A DNA stretch of 64,000 bases from CAXBGS01 sp963975425 (GTDB lineage Bacteria > Planctomycetota > Planctomycetia > Pirellulales > Pirellulaceae). Each line of letters starts with the position of its first letter. Position 1 is the first letter of the stretch. Of the stretch, positions 45,362 through 54,397 are shown one piece after another. Position numbers and translations under genes: made by a program. The DNA lies in the NCBI GenBank assembly GCA_963975425.1, contig CAXBGS010000001.1, positions 744,001 through 808,000 on the forward strand. The letters run 5' to 3'. The notes beneath the pieces were generated by a model. It had not been told where the DNA came from, searched no databases, and saw only the letters and a list, made by a program, of their open reading frames with translations.

Positions 45362-48300
45362 TCAGCTGGCCGGCGTGCGATGGCCGTCCCACCAAGATTC
45401 GTTGCGGTCGAGCACGTCGTCAGGGATCGCATCGGAATCGGACGCCCACTGCTGACTTAGGATTTGCTGCGATGCCTCACGCGCTGCGCTTTTCGCTCGC
45501 GCGCGACGTTCATCGGAATCCTCGTGCCCGTCGGCCGGTTCACGCTCGTACCAGGCCCAGCCGATTGCCGGCGGTTGGGGTTCCGGTTCGGCGATGCGAG
45601 GAATCACAAACTGTGGTTTGACAAACGCGGGCTCGCGTCGGGCCGGGCGCCGGACGGGCTCGGGTTGCTGACGCGGGCGATCGACGTAGACAATCCGCGG
45701 TTCGGGAACTCGTTGTGGCTTGGGCACGGGTTTAGGTGTGACTTGAACCTTGGGTTCTGGCTTCGGCTCTGGTTCTGGCTCGACAACCGCTTCGATGATT
45801 TCCGCCTCAGGTTCCGGCTCAGGCACCACCTCGGGTTCTTCCTCGATAACTTCAGGCTGGGTCACTTCGGCTTCGACGTACTCTTCGGCTTCTTCTTCGT
45901 ACTCGTCCTCGTATTCCTCTTCGTATTCCACTTCCTCTGGCAACAAGACCGTTGCGCGTCCGGGCTCGCCTTGTGGCGGCATCAAGCGGACTTCGACTTC
46001 GATCTCGTGGAAGATATCGACGATGTGCTGGTGACACGTGAACATCATCACTTGGTGGCCGAGTTCGGCAAACGTTTTCAATGTATTGGCCGCATGGATG
46101 GCTCGATCGCCGTCAAAGTTAACCAGGACGTCATCCAAGACCAGCGGCAACATCACGCCGCGACGCGCGTACGCGGCGGCCAGCGACAGCCGCAACGCGA
46201 TAAAAACAGCTTCTCTTGTGCCGCGGCTCAGCACCTCTAACGGCAACGACTTATCGTCACCGGAATCGATTTTCAGCTTGTTCGTCCCCAGGGGTGTCCA
46301 GATTCGATTGTATTTTCCGTCGGTCAATTGGCTAAGAAACGACGATGCTTCGCGCAAAGTTTCAGGTTGGCGTTCGCTTTCAATCGTCGCACAAACGTCT
46401 TCCATCAGGCTGCTTGCCATCGCCAGGGTTTGCCAGCGGCGACACGCGGCATTGATTTGCCGTTCGACGCAACCGAGTTCCAACTGCGCCACGGTCAATC
46501 GATTGTCTTCACCCAGCTGTTTCATCTCTTGGGCGAGTTCGCCCTGTTGCGTGCGTAGTGCCGCGATACGCGATTCCGTTTCGGTCATCCGCGTGGTCAA
46601 TGCTTCCCAGCGTCGCTCCAAATCGGTCAACTTGGCGCCTTCGATCTCTCGCGCGACATCGTCGTAATCGATTTGTGTTCCGATGATCGAACGAATTTGT
46701 TTGTTCAGTTCTTCGACTTGAGCACGCATTTCGACTAACGATGATTTCAAGTCGACCATTTGATAAAACTGTTCCGGCGTCGCAACGCCGCATTTGGCCC
46801 ACAATGCTCGACGTTGTTGTTCGCCTCGCTCGATCGATCGATGGTGCGCGGACTGCTGTCGTTTTAGTTGCAGATCCTGCTCTTTCAATTCGCGGCGACG
46901 TCGAATCCAGTGCTGCTGGCGAGCGAGTTCCTCGTGCAGATGGTTCAGCTGTTCCAGCGGTCCGTTACGTGGCTTGAATTGCAACTTTCGTTCCGACGAG
47001 ACATCCTCATCGTCTTCACTCTGCTGCTGGGCATGTTCCTCGTTGACCTCCAGCGCCTCCAAATACAGCATTTCGATACGTTTGCTGATCGTTTGTCGCT
47101 CACGGCTCCGCTGATCTCGCTCATCGTTCAGTTCGGCCAACCTTCGGCGACTGCCCTGCAAGGTCTCATAACCTTCGCTCAGCTTACGGACGCTCGTCGG
47201 CGACAACGTTTCACTCAGGCCCAAATGCTGCAGCGTCTGGGTCCATTCTTGCTTGGCCGCGCGGACGCGGTCGGCGGCCGACGAGGCGCGCGAACGTGCG
47301 GACTTGTATGATTCGAGCGAAGCTTGATACGCGTGATAGGTCGGCAACGCCTCTTCTAATTCCTCCAGCAACGTTTCTGATTCGCGAACACGCTGTTCGA
47401 TCGAATGATTGCTGTTGGGCAACGATGAATCTGTTTCACCCAGTTCGGCTTCGACTTCACGGATCTGACGCCGCAGGGTATCAATTTGGCGATCACAATC
47501 TTCCAGATCCAACGACGTCGAACGGGAACCATTTTGCCGCGCGAAGTAATACAGCAATAAGCTCATCACGCCAAACGTAAAGAACATCATGCCGCGGGTC
47601 GGATCCGGTTCGCCCGAGATAAACCAGGGAATGCCAAAGATATGCGACAGTCCGTAGATCAGCAGCGATCCGCCGACGATGAAGGGCAGGGCTAGCAGGA
47701 ACAAACGATCCAGCGGCAACGCTTCGTCAGTGGTCAGTTCAACCGACTCTTTCTCGAGCCCGCGATAGTGACGTTTCAATTTCTCGAGGTGTTCGCTGAT
47801 CTGCAGTCGACGTCGCAGGCTAGTTTGCAAGTCGTTTTCGTTGCGAATCGCCTCTTGCAGATTCGACGCGTGGGCCCGATCCAGCAGTTCTTTCAGCTGC
47901 GATTGGTATCGATCCGCCTTGGTCTTGTGCGTGGCGCCTTCGCTGCGTGCTTGCTTGAGCACGAACGCGTTTTCTTTGACGCCTTTCGCCGGCCCGGCAA
48001 GCGCCGCCAACGTTTGTCGCGACAGGTCAGGAAGCTTTGAGGTGTCACCACTGAGCAATGCGACTCGATCACCTTCGTCCATCCCGAGCCGTTCCGCATC
48101 CGCTTCCAGCTGTCCGCGCGCTTTTTCGATCTGGCCGTCCAGTCTTGCGATCTGCTCTTCGAGCGCTTCGACCCAGGTCGCTTGTTCGGCGGCGGCCTCG
48201 ATGCGACCTTGCAGATCAAGCATCCGCCGGCTGACGGGCAATTGTTCCGCCTTATCGCGAATGGCCCGCCGCTTGTTCTTGACCTCTTCCAGTTTTCCTT

Positions 48301-49183
48301 TGCGCTCTTCCATCATCGCTTCGATCTGGACCAGCTGGCCCGGCGCTTCTTCAGGAAGGTGCGTTTGCTTTTCTGTTTCGGCGATTTTCTGGATCAGGGA
48401 ATCTCGATCCGACCATGCTTCGAAAACGTTGGTTGCGACTTCGACGCAGCGAGATTCTTTTTCCCACGCGATCATTCGCTCGGTCAGATGCTCGACTTCC
48501 TGGCGTTGCGTGCGGCGTTGGGTCGCCAGCTCGCTCCAGCGACGTCCGCCACGGGTCAATCGTTCAACTTCGTCGCGAAGCTGTTCACGGCGGCGGATTA
48601 GGCCTGAAAGTTTCTGTGAGGCCTCTTCATCAATCGTATGTTCTTTGCCAAGCAATTCTTTTCGACCGCCACGCAAACTGCGCAGCACATCGACCAGCGA
48701 CACACGATCCAAACCGCTGGACAGTTTGTACAATTCGTCCGCAGCCGAGGTATCGTCAAGTGTGCTCAGTTCTTGCAACTCGCGCATGCCGATCGCGAAC
48801 ACGTTGGTGAAGATCGGCTCGTCGATTTGTCCGAGCAGACTGCTAAGTCGGTGTTGACCCTGTGACAGACCGTCTTCGCCGGTCACGGTCAGTTGGCCGG
48901 TCGCGCCCTGGTCGGTCAATTGGCTTTGACGCCGGATCATGTACCCGCCGCCGGGCCCGGTCACGCGCATCGCGCCGCCCGGTGTGCCGCCGTAGATTGG
49001 CGGCAAATATTTATCGCGTCGCTGATCGGTGAACCCGTACAACATCGTACGGATGAATTGCATCAAAGTTGTCTTTCCGGCCTCGTTGGGTCCGTAGAAC
49101 AACGTCATTCCCTCGGTCAGCGAATCGACCGATAACCCGGACCAAACGCCGAATCCGTCGATTTGAATGTCTTTGACTTTCAT
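45362..49183 (-). CDS. YhaN/Rad50-like SMC-family ATPase with a long C-terminal extension
   Basis: 1273 residues. Walker A GPNEAGKTT is at residues 31-39. Long coiled coils follow, interrupted near residues 490-560 by two hydrophobic helices (LLALPFIVGGSLLIYGL and MMFFTFGVMSLLLYYF), as in YhaN. The signature LSRGTREAVFIALRL and Walker B LPLVLDDVLVNFD lie near residues 985-1025, and FTCHQHIVDIF contains the H-loop. After about residue 1075 an acidic Glu/Tyr-rich stretch and a Pro-Glu repeat region lead to a C-terminal tail of about 90 residues. All ATPase motifs are intact. The ATG overlaps the stop of the MPE gene (ATGA), so both proteins are made together. Confidence 0.88.
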   Translation of the reverse strand: MKVKDIQIDGFGVWSGLSVDSLTEGMTLFYGPNEAGKTTLMQFIRTMLYGFTDQRRDKYLPPIYGGTPGGAMRVTGPGGGYMIRRQSQLTDQGATGQLTVTGEDGLSQGQHRLSSLLGQIDEPIFTNVFAIGMRELQELSTLDDTSAADELYKLSSGLDRVSLVDVLRSLRGGRKELLGKEHTIDEEASQKLSGLIRRREQLRDEVERLTRGGRRWSELATQRRTQRQEVEHLTERMIAWEKESRCVEVATNVFEAWSDRDSLIQKIAETEKQTHLPEEAPGQLVQIEAMMEERKGKLEEVKNKRRAIRDKAEQLPVSRRMLDLQGRIEAAAEQATWVEALEEQIARLDGQIEKARGQLEADAERLGMDEGDRVALLSGDTSKLPDLSRQTLAALAGPAKGVKENAFVLKQARSEGATHKTKADRYQSQLKELLDRAHASNLQEAIRNENDLQTSLRRRLQISEHLEKLKRHYRGLEKESVELTTDEALPLDRLFLLALPFIVGGSLLIYGLSHIFGIPWFISGEPDPTRGMMFFTFGVMSLLLYYFARQNGSRSTSLDLEDCDRQIDTLRRQIREVEAELGETDSSLPNSNHSIEQRVRESETLLEELEEALPTYHAYQASLESYKSARSRASSAADRVRAAKQEWTQTLQHLGLSETLSPTSVRKLSEGYETLQGSRRRLAELNDERDQRSRERQTISKRIEMLYLEALEVNEEHAQQQSEDDEDVSSERKLQFKPRNGPLEQLNHLHEELARQQHWIRRRRELKEQDLQLKRQQSAHHRSIERGEQQRRALWAKCGVATPEQFYQMVDLKSSLVEMRAQVEELNKQIRSIIGTQIDYDDVAREIEGAKLTDLERRWEALTTRMTETESRIAALRTQQGELAQEMKQLGEDNRLTVAQLELGCVERQINAACRRWQTLAMASSLMEDVCATIESERQPETLREASSFLSQLTDGKYNRIWTPLGTNKLKIDSGDDKSLPLEVLSRGTREAVFIALRLSLAAAYARRGVMLPLVLDDVLVNFDGDRAIHAANTLKTFAELGHQVMMFTCHQHIVDIFHEIEVEVRLMPPQGEPGRATVLLPEEVEYEEEYEDEYEEEAEEYVEAEVTQPEVIEEEPEVVPEPEPEAEIIEAVVEPEPEPKPEPKVQVTPKPVPKPQRVPEPRIVYVDRPRQQPEPVRRPARREPAFVKPQFVIPRIAEPEPQPPAIGWAWYEREPADGHEDSDERRARAKSAAREASQQILSQQWASDSDAIPDDVLDRNESWWDGHRTPAS

Positions 49184-50424
49184 GATTTTGTCACCAATTG
49201 GGGCTTCCCGCCGCGGAGCAATTCAACGCCTAACAGCGTCGCTTGCTCAAGGACGTCCGTTCGGACTGATGCTGGAATTTCCGACAACATCGTTGCGGTC
49301 GTTGCCGGCATGTCGACTTGTTCTTCGGTATAGGTCGCGAGTTTTAGTTCGCGACCATCGGTCTTGAGATGCTGTTGGGCGATGCGTAAAAAATCGCCAA
49401 GGATCGTGTCCTCGTCCTGCCATGACGAGGGATAATTGCGTGGCGGGCGAACGGACAATCGCGCGGTCCATGCCGATGGCGAACCGTGACCGTATTCACG
49501 TCGCAACCACTGTCGCAGGTCTTCCGCGTCACCGATCGTATGCAGGTCGTCTCCGCTGGCGATTGCGATGTCCCATCCGATGATCAGGTGACGTCCGCCA
49601 TTTTCGTGCTGCAGGCGAGCGATCCGCTGGCTCAATACGTTGCGGATGTTACCAACGGCACGAATTTCGGATGCGTCGATCTCTTCATAACAATACCGAA
49701 ACGAATCACACTCGATTCTGTGCACTCGCGTGGTTTGATCGGCATCAACATCGACGATGCAATATCCATGTGGACCTGTTTCGGTCAGATCACGTCCTTG
49801 GGGCGTACCGCAATACACGGCACCACCTTCGGCTGCACCATCGACTTCCAGTGGATTGTGTCGACCGCCAAGCGCCCAGAAATCAAAACGTCCTTCGGCC
49901 AACGCGTCGGCGTCGGCAGTTCCGTATCCCACGGCAACCGTGAACTCATCACTGGGCTCGACGCGAAAACTGGGGACATGCAAAACACCACGACCGTCAC
50001 AACTGCGTCCGACGACGTTGCAAATCGTTCGCCCGGCGCGTTCAACCGGTATGGCAACGGTTCGATCCTTAGGAAACATGGTGACGTTGGGCGGCAACGG
50101 TGCCGACTCGGGCCATTTTTTCGAATCGTCCGCGATACCCGCGGCCCAGAAGACAGGCGTATTCTTGGCGTGCAGCTTGTCGCAATAGTCCAACAGCATC
50201 GCCATCCCGTGAGGTCCGGCGGCTTGTGGGCTGAGGATATCGCCGCACAACACCAAGAAATCAATGTTGTCTGCTAACGCGGCTTCGAACACGGCGGCCG
50301 CCGCTTTCCATGGCGCTTCGGCCAGGGCTTCGCGAAGTTGCGACGGCAGAACGTCGAGATCACCTAACGGATTTTCTAAATGAAAGTCGCTGGCCTGAAT
50401 AAAACGAAATGACTCGCCCGGCAT
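49180..50424 (-). CDS. YhaO/SbcD-like metallophosphoesterase with degraded active site
   Basis: 414 residues of the Mre11/SbcD/YhaO type, by overall pattern (FIQASDFHLENPL at the start, DFLVLCGDIL, VFWAAG, FDFWALGGRH) and by its place next to a Rad50-like gene. Of the usual metal ligands, Asp13, His15 and Asp62 (GD) are present. The third motif GNHD reads GIAD (residues 96-99), the LLHG His is Tyr167, and GHxH reads GGRH (186-189) with only the last His kept. Several ligands needed for two-metal nuclease activity are therefore missing. The capping region continues to the C-terminus without frameshift. It may be a structural partner of the ATPase. Confidence 0.8.
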   Translation of the reverse strand: MPGESFRFIQASDFHLENPLGDLDVLPSQLREALAEAPWKAAAAVFEAALADNIDFLVLCGDILSPQAAGPHGMAMLLDYCDKLHAKNTPVFWAAGIADDSKKWPESAPLPPNVTMFPKDRTVAIPVERAGRTICNVVGRSCDGRGVLHVPSFRVEPSDEFTVAVGYGTADADALAEGRFDFWALGGRHNPLEVDGAAEGGAVYCGTPQGRDLTETGPHGYCIVDVDADQTTRVHRIECDSFRYCYEEIDASEIRAVGNIRNVLSQRIARLQHENGGRHLIIGWDIAIASGDDLHTIGDAEDLRQWLRREYGHGSPSAWTARLSVRPPRNYPSSWQDEDTILGDFLRIAQQHLKTDGRELKLATYTEEQVDMPATTATMLSEIPASVRTDVLEQATLLGVELLRGGKPQLVTKS

Positions 50425-51132
50425 CGGTTCCCTCCCTGCGGCGCACGTTTTGATTCAATGCGCCATAACCTGAGTCGTGTAATTGGTGGCCAAAGTCCTC
50501 GCACCACCGTCGCATCATGCGACCCACGCAACCTGAAAACGTTCGCTTGTCGGCTGCGTAGGCACGGGAGTTTAACGAAAGTTGCGAATTCAGGCCAAGT
50601 CGAGTTTCCCGGCGATTGATAGCAATAGCCTGGATCGATGCCGATCGACTCGCTGCCGCGTTGTGAAAACACGGATGCATCGTGATTCGTTTCGTTCCTA
50701 GTGGCACCGCTGCACAGCTATTCAGCGCATTTATTCAGCGCATCTGTGAGTGTTTCCCCATGGAACGGCGATGTTTTGGGTCGTGACGCCCAAATCCTGA
50801 CGTCGCCACGACGATGCTTTCGATTAGGACTTACGGAGCGTCGTTGGCGGGTCGATTTGATACATGACGAAGGATTCCACGTGCTCATTGTCGCGCGTGA
50901 GTGATTCACAAAGCCGACATAATCGGCGTGACTGATCTATTCGAAGCGTTCTCGGCACCGGCATCTTGGTTTTTCAAACGGTGATCCCCACACCGCTCTT
51001 CGGGGTGTTCTATCTGTTCAGTGTTCGGCGACCTTGCCGAATGTGGCATCGACAATGATTGCGAATCCGCAATCGTTTTGACCACTTAGGCAGAATACAA
51101 CCCTCAGTCAATTAACCGTTTGGAGGCCGATC
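50425..51132. other. Intergenic region and structured leader of the secretion operon
   Basis: 708 bases between the divergent MPE gene and the first pseudopilin. No gene is supported. The last 180 bases are rich in inverted repeats: CACCG..CGGTG (about 50954-50985), ACACC..GGTGT (about 50990-51008), TTCGGC/GCCGAA (51024-51041) and GATTGCG/CGCAATC (51057-51074). A clear ribosome site GGAGG (51122-51126) precedes the GTG start at 51133. The hairpins may form the 5' untranslated leader of the pilin message. Confidence 0.5.
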
Positions 51133-51570
51133 GTGGCTCAAACAATCGCACTTCGTCCCGCTCGTAAGGGATTCTCGCTCGTCGAACTTTCGGTCGTTGT
51201 GATCATCATTGGCGTTTTGGCAGCCTTCGGTGTTCCACGCTTGCTGCAAAGCGTCGAGCGAAGCAAAGCATCTGAATCATTCAAGTACTTGGCGAGCGTC
51301 CGCGCCGCCCAAGAACGCTTTCAAGCTCGCCAAGGCACCTACGCCAGCGACTTGACACAACTGGACATGGAACAAGCTCCGCCGACTTACTTCAGCGTCG
51401 GCACCGCTGCCGCGGGTACTTCGGGAAGCTTGGAAGATTCCTGGACGCTGACCCTGACCCGATCTGGCCCGAGCAGTGGTTACGGCGCTTACACGGTGAC
51501 ATTCACCGAGGACGGGTACGATCCGGCCAACAGCACGATCGACTCTGAAATCAATCCGCAGAGTACCTAG
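51133..51570 (+). CDS. Type II secretion / type IV pilus major pseudopilin
   Basis: 145 residues from a GTG with a strong GGAGG site. The class III prepilin signal is RKGFSLVELSVVVIIIGVLAAFG, cut after Gly, with Glu5 kept. The C-terminal part is short, Thr/Ser/Gly-rich, with a calcium-binding-like TEDGYDPAN. It is followed at once by a strong terminator, so it is probably made in excess over the genes after it, as expected of a major pilin. It heads the secretion operon. Confidence 0.9.
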   Translation: MAQTIALRPARKGFSLVELSVVVIIIGVLAAFGVPRLLQSVERSKASESFKYLASVRAAQERFQARQGTYASDLTQLDMEQAPPTYFSVGTAAAGTSGSLEDSWTLTLTRSGPSSGYGAYTVTFTEDGYDPANSTIDSEINPQST

Positions 51571-51624
51571 TAGCAGGATCAGCTGGCGCGGTTCTCCCTC
51601 CGCTGCAGTACTGAGTTCTGTCGA

Positions 51625-51663
51625 GGGGCGGTCCGCTGGCCAACAAGCGGACTGCCCCTTTTT
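51625..51663 (+). terminator. Strong intrinsic terminator after the major pseudopilin gene
   Basis: A 13-pair stem GGGGCGGTCCGCT / AGCGGACTGCCCC (51625-51637 with 51646-51658; one G-T pair) with an eight-base loop is followed by TTTTT (51659-51663). It lies 55 bases after the pilin stop and before the PilM-like gene. It should separate high pilin expression from partial read-through into the assembly genes. Confidence 0.92.
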
Positions 51664-51736
51664 CATGCAAGCTCGGTTTTTTGCAAGGGCAGTGATTGCA
51701 CGCCAGCCACATACTTTCATACGGGTGGGCCTAGAC

Positions 51737-53197
51737 ATGAATAACGTCGACGTACGCAGCAGTAATGATTGTGTCGGAATCCAATGTGGGACCGACCGCA
51801 TCACCGCCTGCCGCGCCACCAAGACGATGCTGGGTGGCACCAAATATCAATACGCCGCCGTCAGCCTTGCCGACCGCGATCTTTGCGACGCATTGTCAGA
51901 ATTGATCGCATCCCTGGGCGTCAGCAAGACAACGCTGCCAATTCTAGCCGCCATTCCAACGGACGAATGCTATTTTGCGACGCGCCCGATCGCATCGGGT
52001 GCGGCCAACGCGTCGCCCCGTGTGTTGTTGCGTGAATCGCTGCGAAGTTCGGCCACTCGGTTGGATCAGATGACGATCGATGTCATCTATTGGCAACCTG
52101 ATCGTCGAAACGTGGCCGGCATCGCTGCCGCACCCACCGAACGAGTCGATGCGATTCGAGCAGCGGTCGCCGAAAACGGACACTCGCTTCAGCGACTCGA
52201 ACCGGCCGCATCAAGTCTGATCGGCGTCGCGCCAGAGCACGAGGGACGCGATCGACGTGGTGGGATGACCACTCGCGTCTTTTTAGGCGACGCCAGATTG
52301 TTGGCCGTCATGAGCAAAGGCGGCCAACCGATTCATTGGCAGACGCTGCCGCTGCCCGCCGGCGACGAGGCGACCGGCATTGTTTCGGCAGTCCGCGCGC
52401 TCGAAACCGCCGCCACGGCTTGCGGTCTGGATCGGACGCCCGACATCGTTGTCATTCACGGACGAGAAAAACTGCGAACCCTCATCGACCAGCAATGGCT
52501 GCACGACAACTTGCCGGGTGACTTTCGATGGATCGATTCGCCGATGTCGTCCGACAAAGATGTGGCACGCGCGATGGCAGATCGATTCCTCTCGGGCGAA
52601 GACGAGGGCCTTGATTTCATTCGGGCTCATCGTGATCCGCTGCAACTGCGTCGAGTCGTTCCGTACAAAGAAATCGTTGCCTACGTCGTCGCAGCGTCCG
52701 TGTTGGCCGGATCGCTGTGGCTGCGGGTCGCTGACGTCAGGAACCAGCATACCCGCATGATCAGCGATGCGCCGCCCATGGTTGCCGACGGAACCAACCC
52801 GAAAACAGAACGCGACCAGCTGAACGCCCGCGCGACATCAATCAGTCAGTTTCTTGATGATCGCATCCAGTGGAGCGCGGTGATCGACGAGGTGACTCAC
52901 ACGTTGCCCCAGGGTGTCCGACTGACCGACATACGCGGTTCGGCCCGAATGGCCCAAAAACGAAAGAAACAGACCAAGACAACGCCAATCACGATGGTGC
53001 TGCGAGGTGAATGTGCGTTGGACGAGGACGGCGCGATGCCCAGCACGCTGAACGGGCTGGCCGATTCGATGCGAAGTATCGACCGAATCGCCGACCACTT
53101 TGACCATGTCGAATTGGCGGACGTCCGACGGACCCGATCGCAAGACACGGGCGTCGCAGGCGCTGAATTCTCGCTCGTCTTTACGACAAAAGACTAA
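51737..53197 (+). CDS. PilM/PilN-like (GspL-like) assembly protein
   Basis: About 486 residues from the ATG at 51737 (MNNVDVRSSND). The N-terminal 330 residues resemble the PilM/GspL actin-like cytoplasmic domain (CVGIQCGTDRI, RESLRSSATRLD). A membrane helix (VPYKEIVAYVVAASVLAGSLWL, about residues 335-355) leads to a periplasmic PilN-like domain. One polypeptide thus covers both PilM and PilN or, equivalently, GspL. It is followed by PilO-like and GspC-like genes in order. Confidence 0.78.
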   Translation: MNNVDVRSSNDCVGIQCGTDRITACRATKTMLGGTKYQYAAVSLADRDLCDALSELIASLGVSKTTLPILAAIPTDECYFATRPIASGAANASPRVLLRESLRSSATRLDQMTIDVIYWQPDRRNVAGIAAAPTERVDAIRAAVAENGHSLQRLEPAASSLIGVAPEHEGRDRRGGMTTRVFLGDARLLAVMSKGGQPIHWQTLPLPAGDEATGIVSAVRALETAATACGLDRTPDIVVIHGREKLRTLIDQQWLHDNLPGDFRWIDSPMSSDKDVARAMADRFLSGEDEGLDFIRAHRDPLQLRRVVPYKEIVAYVVAASVLAGSLWLRVADVRNQHTRMISDAPPMVADGTNPKTERDQLNARATSISQFLDDRIQWSAVIDEVTHTLPQGVRLTDIRGSARMAQKRKKQTKTTPITMVLRGECALDEDGAMPSTLNGLADSMRSIDRIADHFDHVELADVRRTRSQDTGVAGAEFSLVFTTKD

Positions 53198-53217
53198 TCG
53201 GCGGAACAGAAACAAAC

Positions 53218-53760
53218 ATGAGCAACAAAAAAGATTGGCGAGCCGAACTAGAACAAGTCGCGGAGACGCTTCGTGACCCGATGCGGATGCGCGTGGCCGT
53301 CGCCGGTGTTTCGTTGGCGATCATGTATTTCGGGATTAGCGAACCGCTCTATGGACGCATGAAACAAGAAAAACGCCAACTGCAACAACTCGAAACCAAA
53401 GTCAGAACCGCGGAAGAGGTCTTGTTGCTACGCGACCATCTGCAAGCAGTGGAACCTCGCATCCTGCGCCAAGATGGCGACGATATCGTCGTCGCCCATC
53501 TGATCGAAATCGTTCGCGAACACTCGGTCGACCTGATGCGAATCGACGCCGAATCGCCCGAACGATTAGGCCCCATGAAAACGATCGCCGTCAGCCTCGA
53601 CCTGACCGGCGAGTTTACCGACTTGACCAAAGTGCTGCATCGTTTCGAATCCGACCCCTACCTGCTGCGTGTCGAGACCATCGCCATCAGCCCCGGCGAT
53701 CGATCCCAATCGACACCCACGATGCAGCTGACACTCAAGATGCTAAGGACGGCACAATGA
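53218..53760 (+). CDS. PilO/GspM-like assembly protein
   Basis: A 180-residue protein with one N-terminal membrane helix (MRVAVAGVSLAIMYFGI), a short coiled coil (KQEKRQLQQLETKVRTAEEVL) and a ferredoxin-like periplasmic domain (KTIAVSLDLTGEFTDLTKVL). This is the standard PilO/GspM plan. Its stop overlaps the next start (ATGA at 53757-53760). Confidence 0.8.
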   Translation: MSNKKDWRAELEQVAETLRDPMRMRVAVAGVSLAIMYFGISEPLYGRMKQEKRQLQQLETKVRTAEEVLLLRDHLQAVEPRILRQDGDDIVVAHLIEIVREHSVDLMRIDAESPERLGPMKTIAVSLDLTGEFTDLTKVLHRFESDPYLLRVETIAISPGDRSQSTPTMQLTLKMLRTAQ

Positions 53761-54359
53761 GTTCTCTGATGCAGCGTTACGCGACACCCATCGTTGTTTT
53801 GGGCATTGCGCTTTATTTAGTCTGGCCCGCGCCGGCGCCCGTCGATTACAGCAGCGACGTGGTGCGTGCCAAAGCCGTCCGTTGGCGGCCACAGGATTTG
53901 CAACACCCACCGGACGTCAGCGCGAAAGTGGATCCGTTTCGCGAAGTGCTTGTCACAACCGAAGAAACGGTGGTTGAACCGGAAACCGGAAAACTGGTGA
54001 TCCCCACCCGTCCGACAGGTCCACCTGCCGCGGAGATCGAATCCGGGCTGGCCGTCGAAGGCATTGCCGTCATGGGCGGTCGCAACTGGGCAATCATCAA
54101 CGGTCGGCCCAGGCTGCCCGGCGATGAAGTGATCACGCTCGACGCGAACCGTTACCGCTGTGAAATCATCGCGATCGAGCCCGACAAGGTTGTCGTTCAG
54201 TGCCAAGAGACGACGGCCGTTTTGAAACCGCGCGGCGGCGCAGCAATCCCGGCGGCGAATCACGACTCGCCCGCTGAAACAGAATCGACCTTTGGCGCGG
54301 CGCTCAAGCTGCTCGGCCAACCACCCCGTTCGCAAGTCTCGCCCCCACCCGCCTTTTAG
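53757..54359 (+). CDS. GspC/PilP-like inner-membrane protein
   Basis: A 200-residue protein with one N-terminal membrane helix (TPIVVLGIALYLVWPAPAP) and a small periplasmic beta domain (GLAVEGIAVMGGRNWAIINGRPRLPGDEV) that has the HR-domain shape found in GspC and PilP, which binds the secretin. A Pro/Ala-rich tail follows. Since it binds a secretin in known systems, a secretin gene should exist elsewhere. Confidence 0.75.
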   Translation: MSSLMQRYATPIVVLGIALYLVWPAPAPVDYSSDVVRAKAVRWRPQDLQHPPDVSAKVDPFREVLVTTEETVVEPETGKLVIPTRPTGPPAAEIESGLAVEGIAVMGGRNWAIINGRPRLPGDEVITLDANRYRCEIIAIEPDKVVVQCQETTAVLKPRGGAAIPAANHDSPAETESTFGAALKLLGQPPRSQVSPPPAF

Positions 54360-54397
54360 GCCGAGCTTCGCTAACCTCACCAACCCAAAACCTAGCC

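Noticed and set aside
47841..48857. 338-codon plus-strand frame inside the YhaN-like gene
   Set aside because: Ser/Arg-rich sequence with no family features. It is antisense to a coiled-coil region with strong codon bias.
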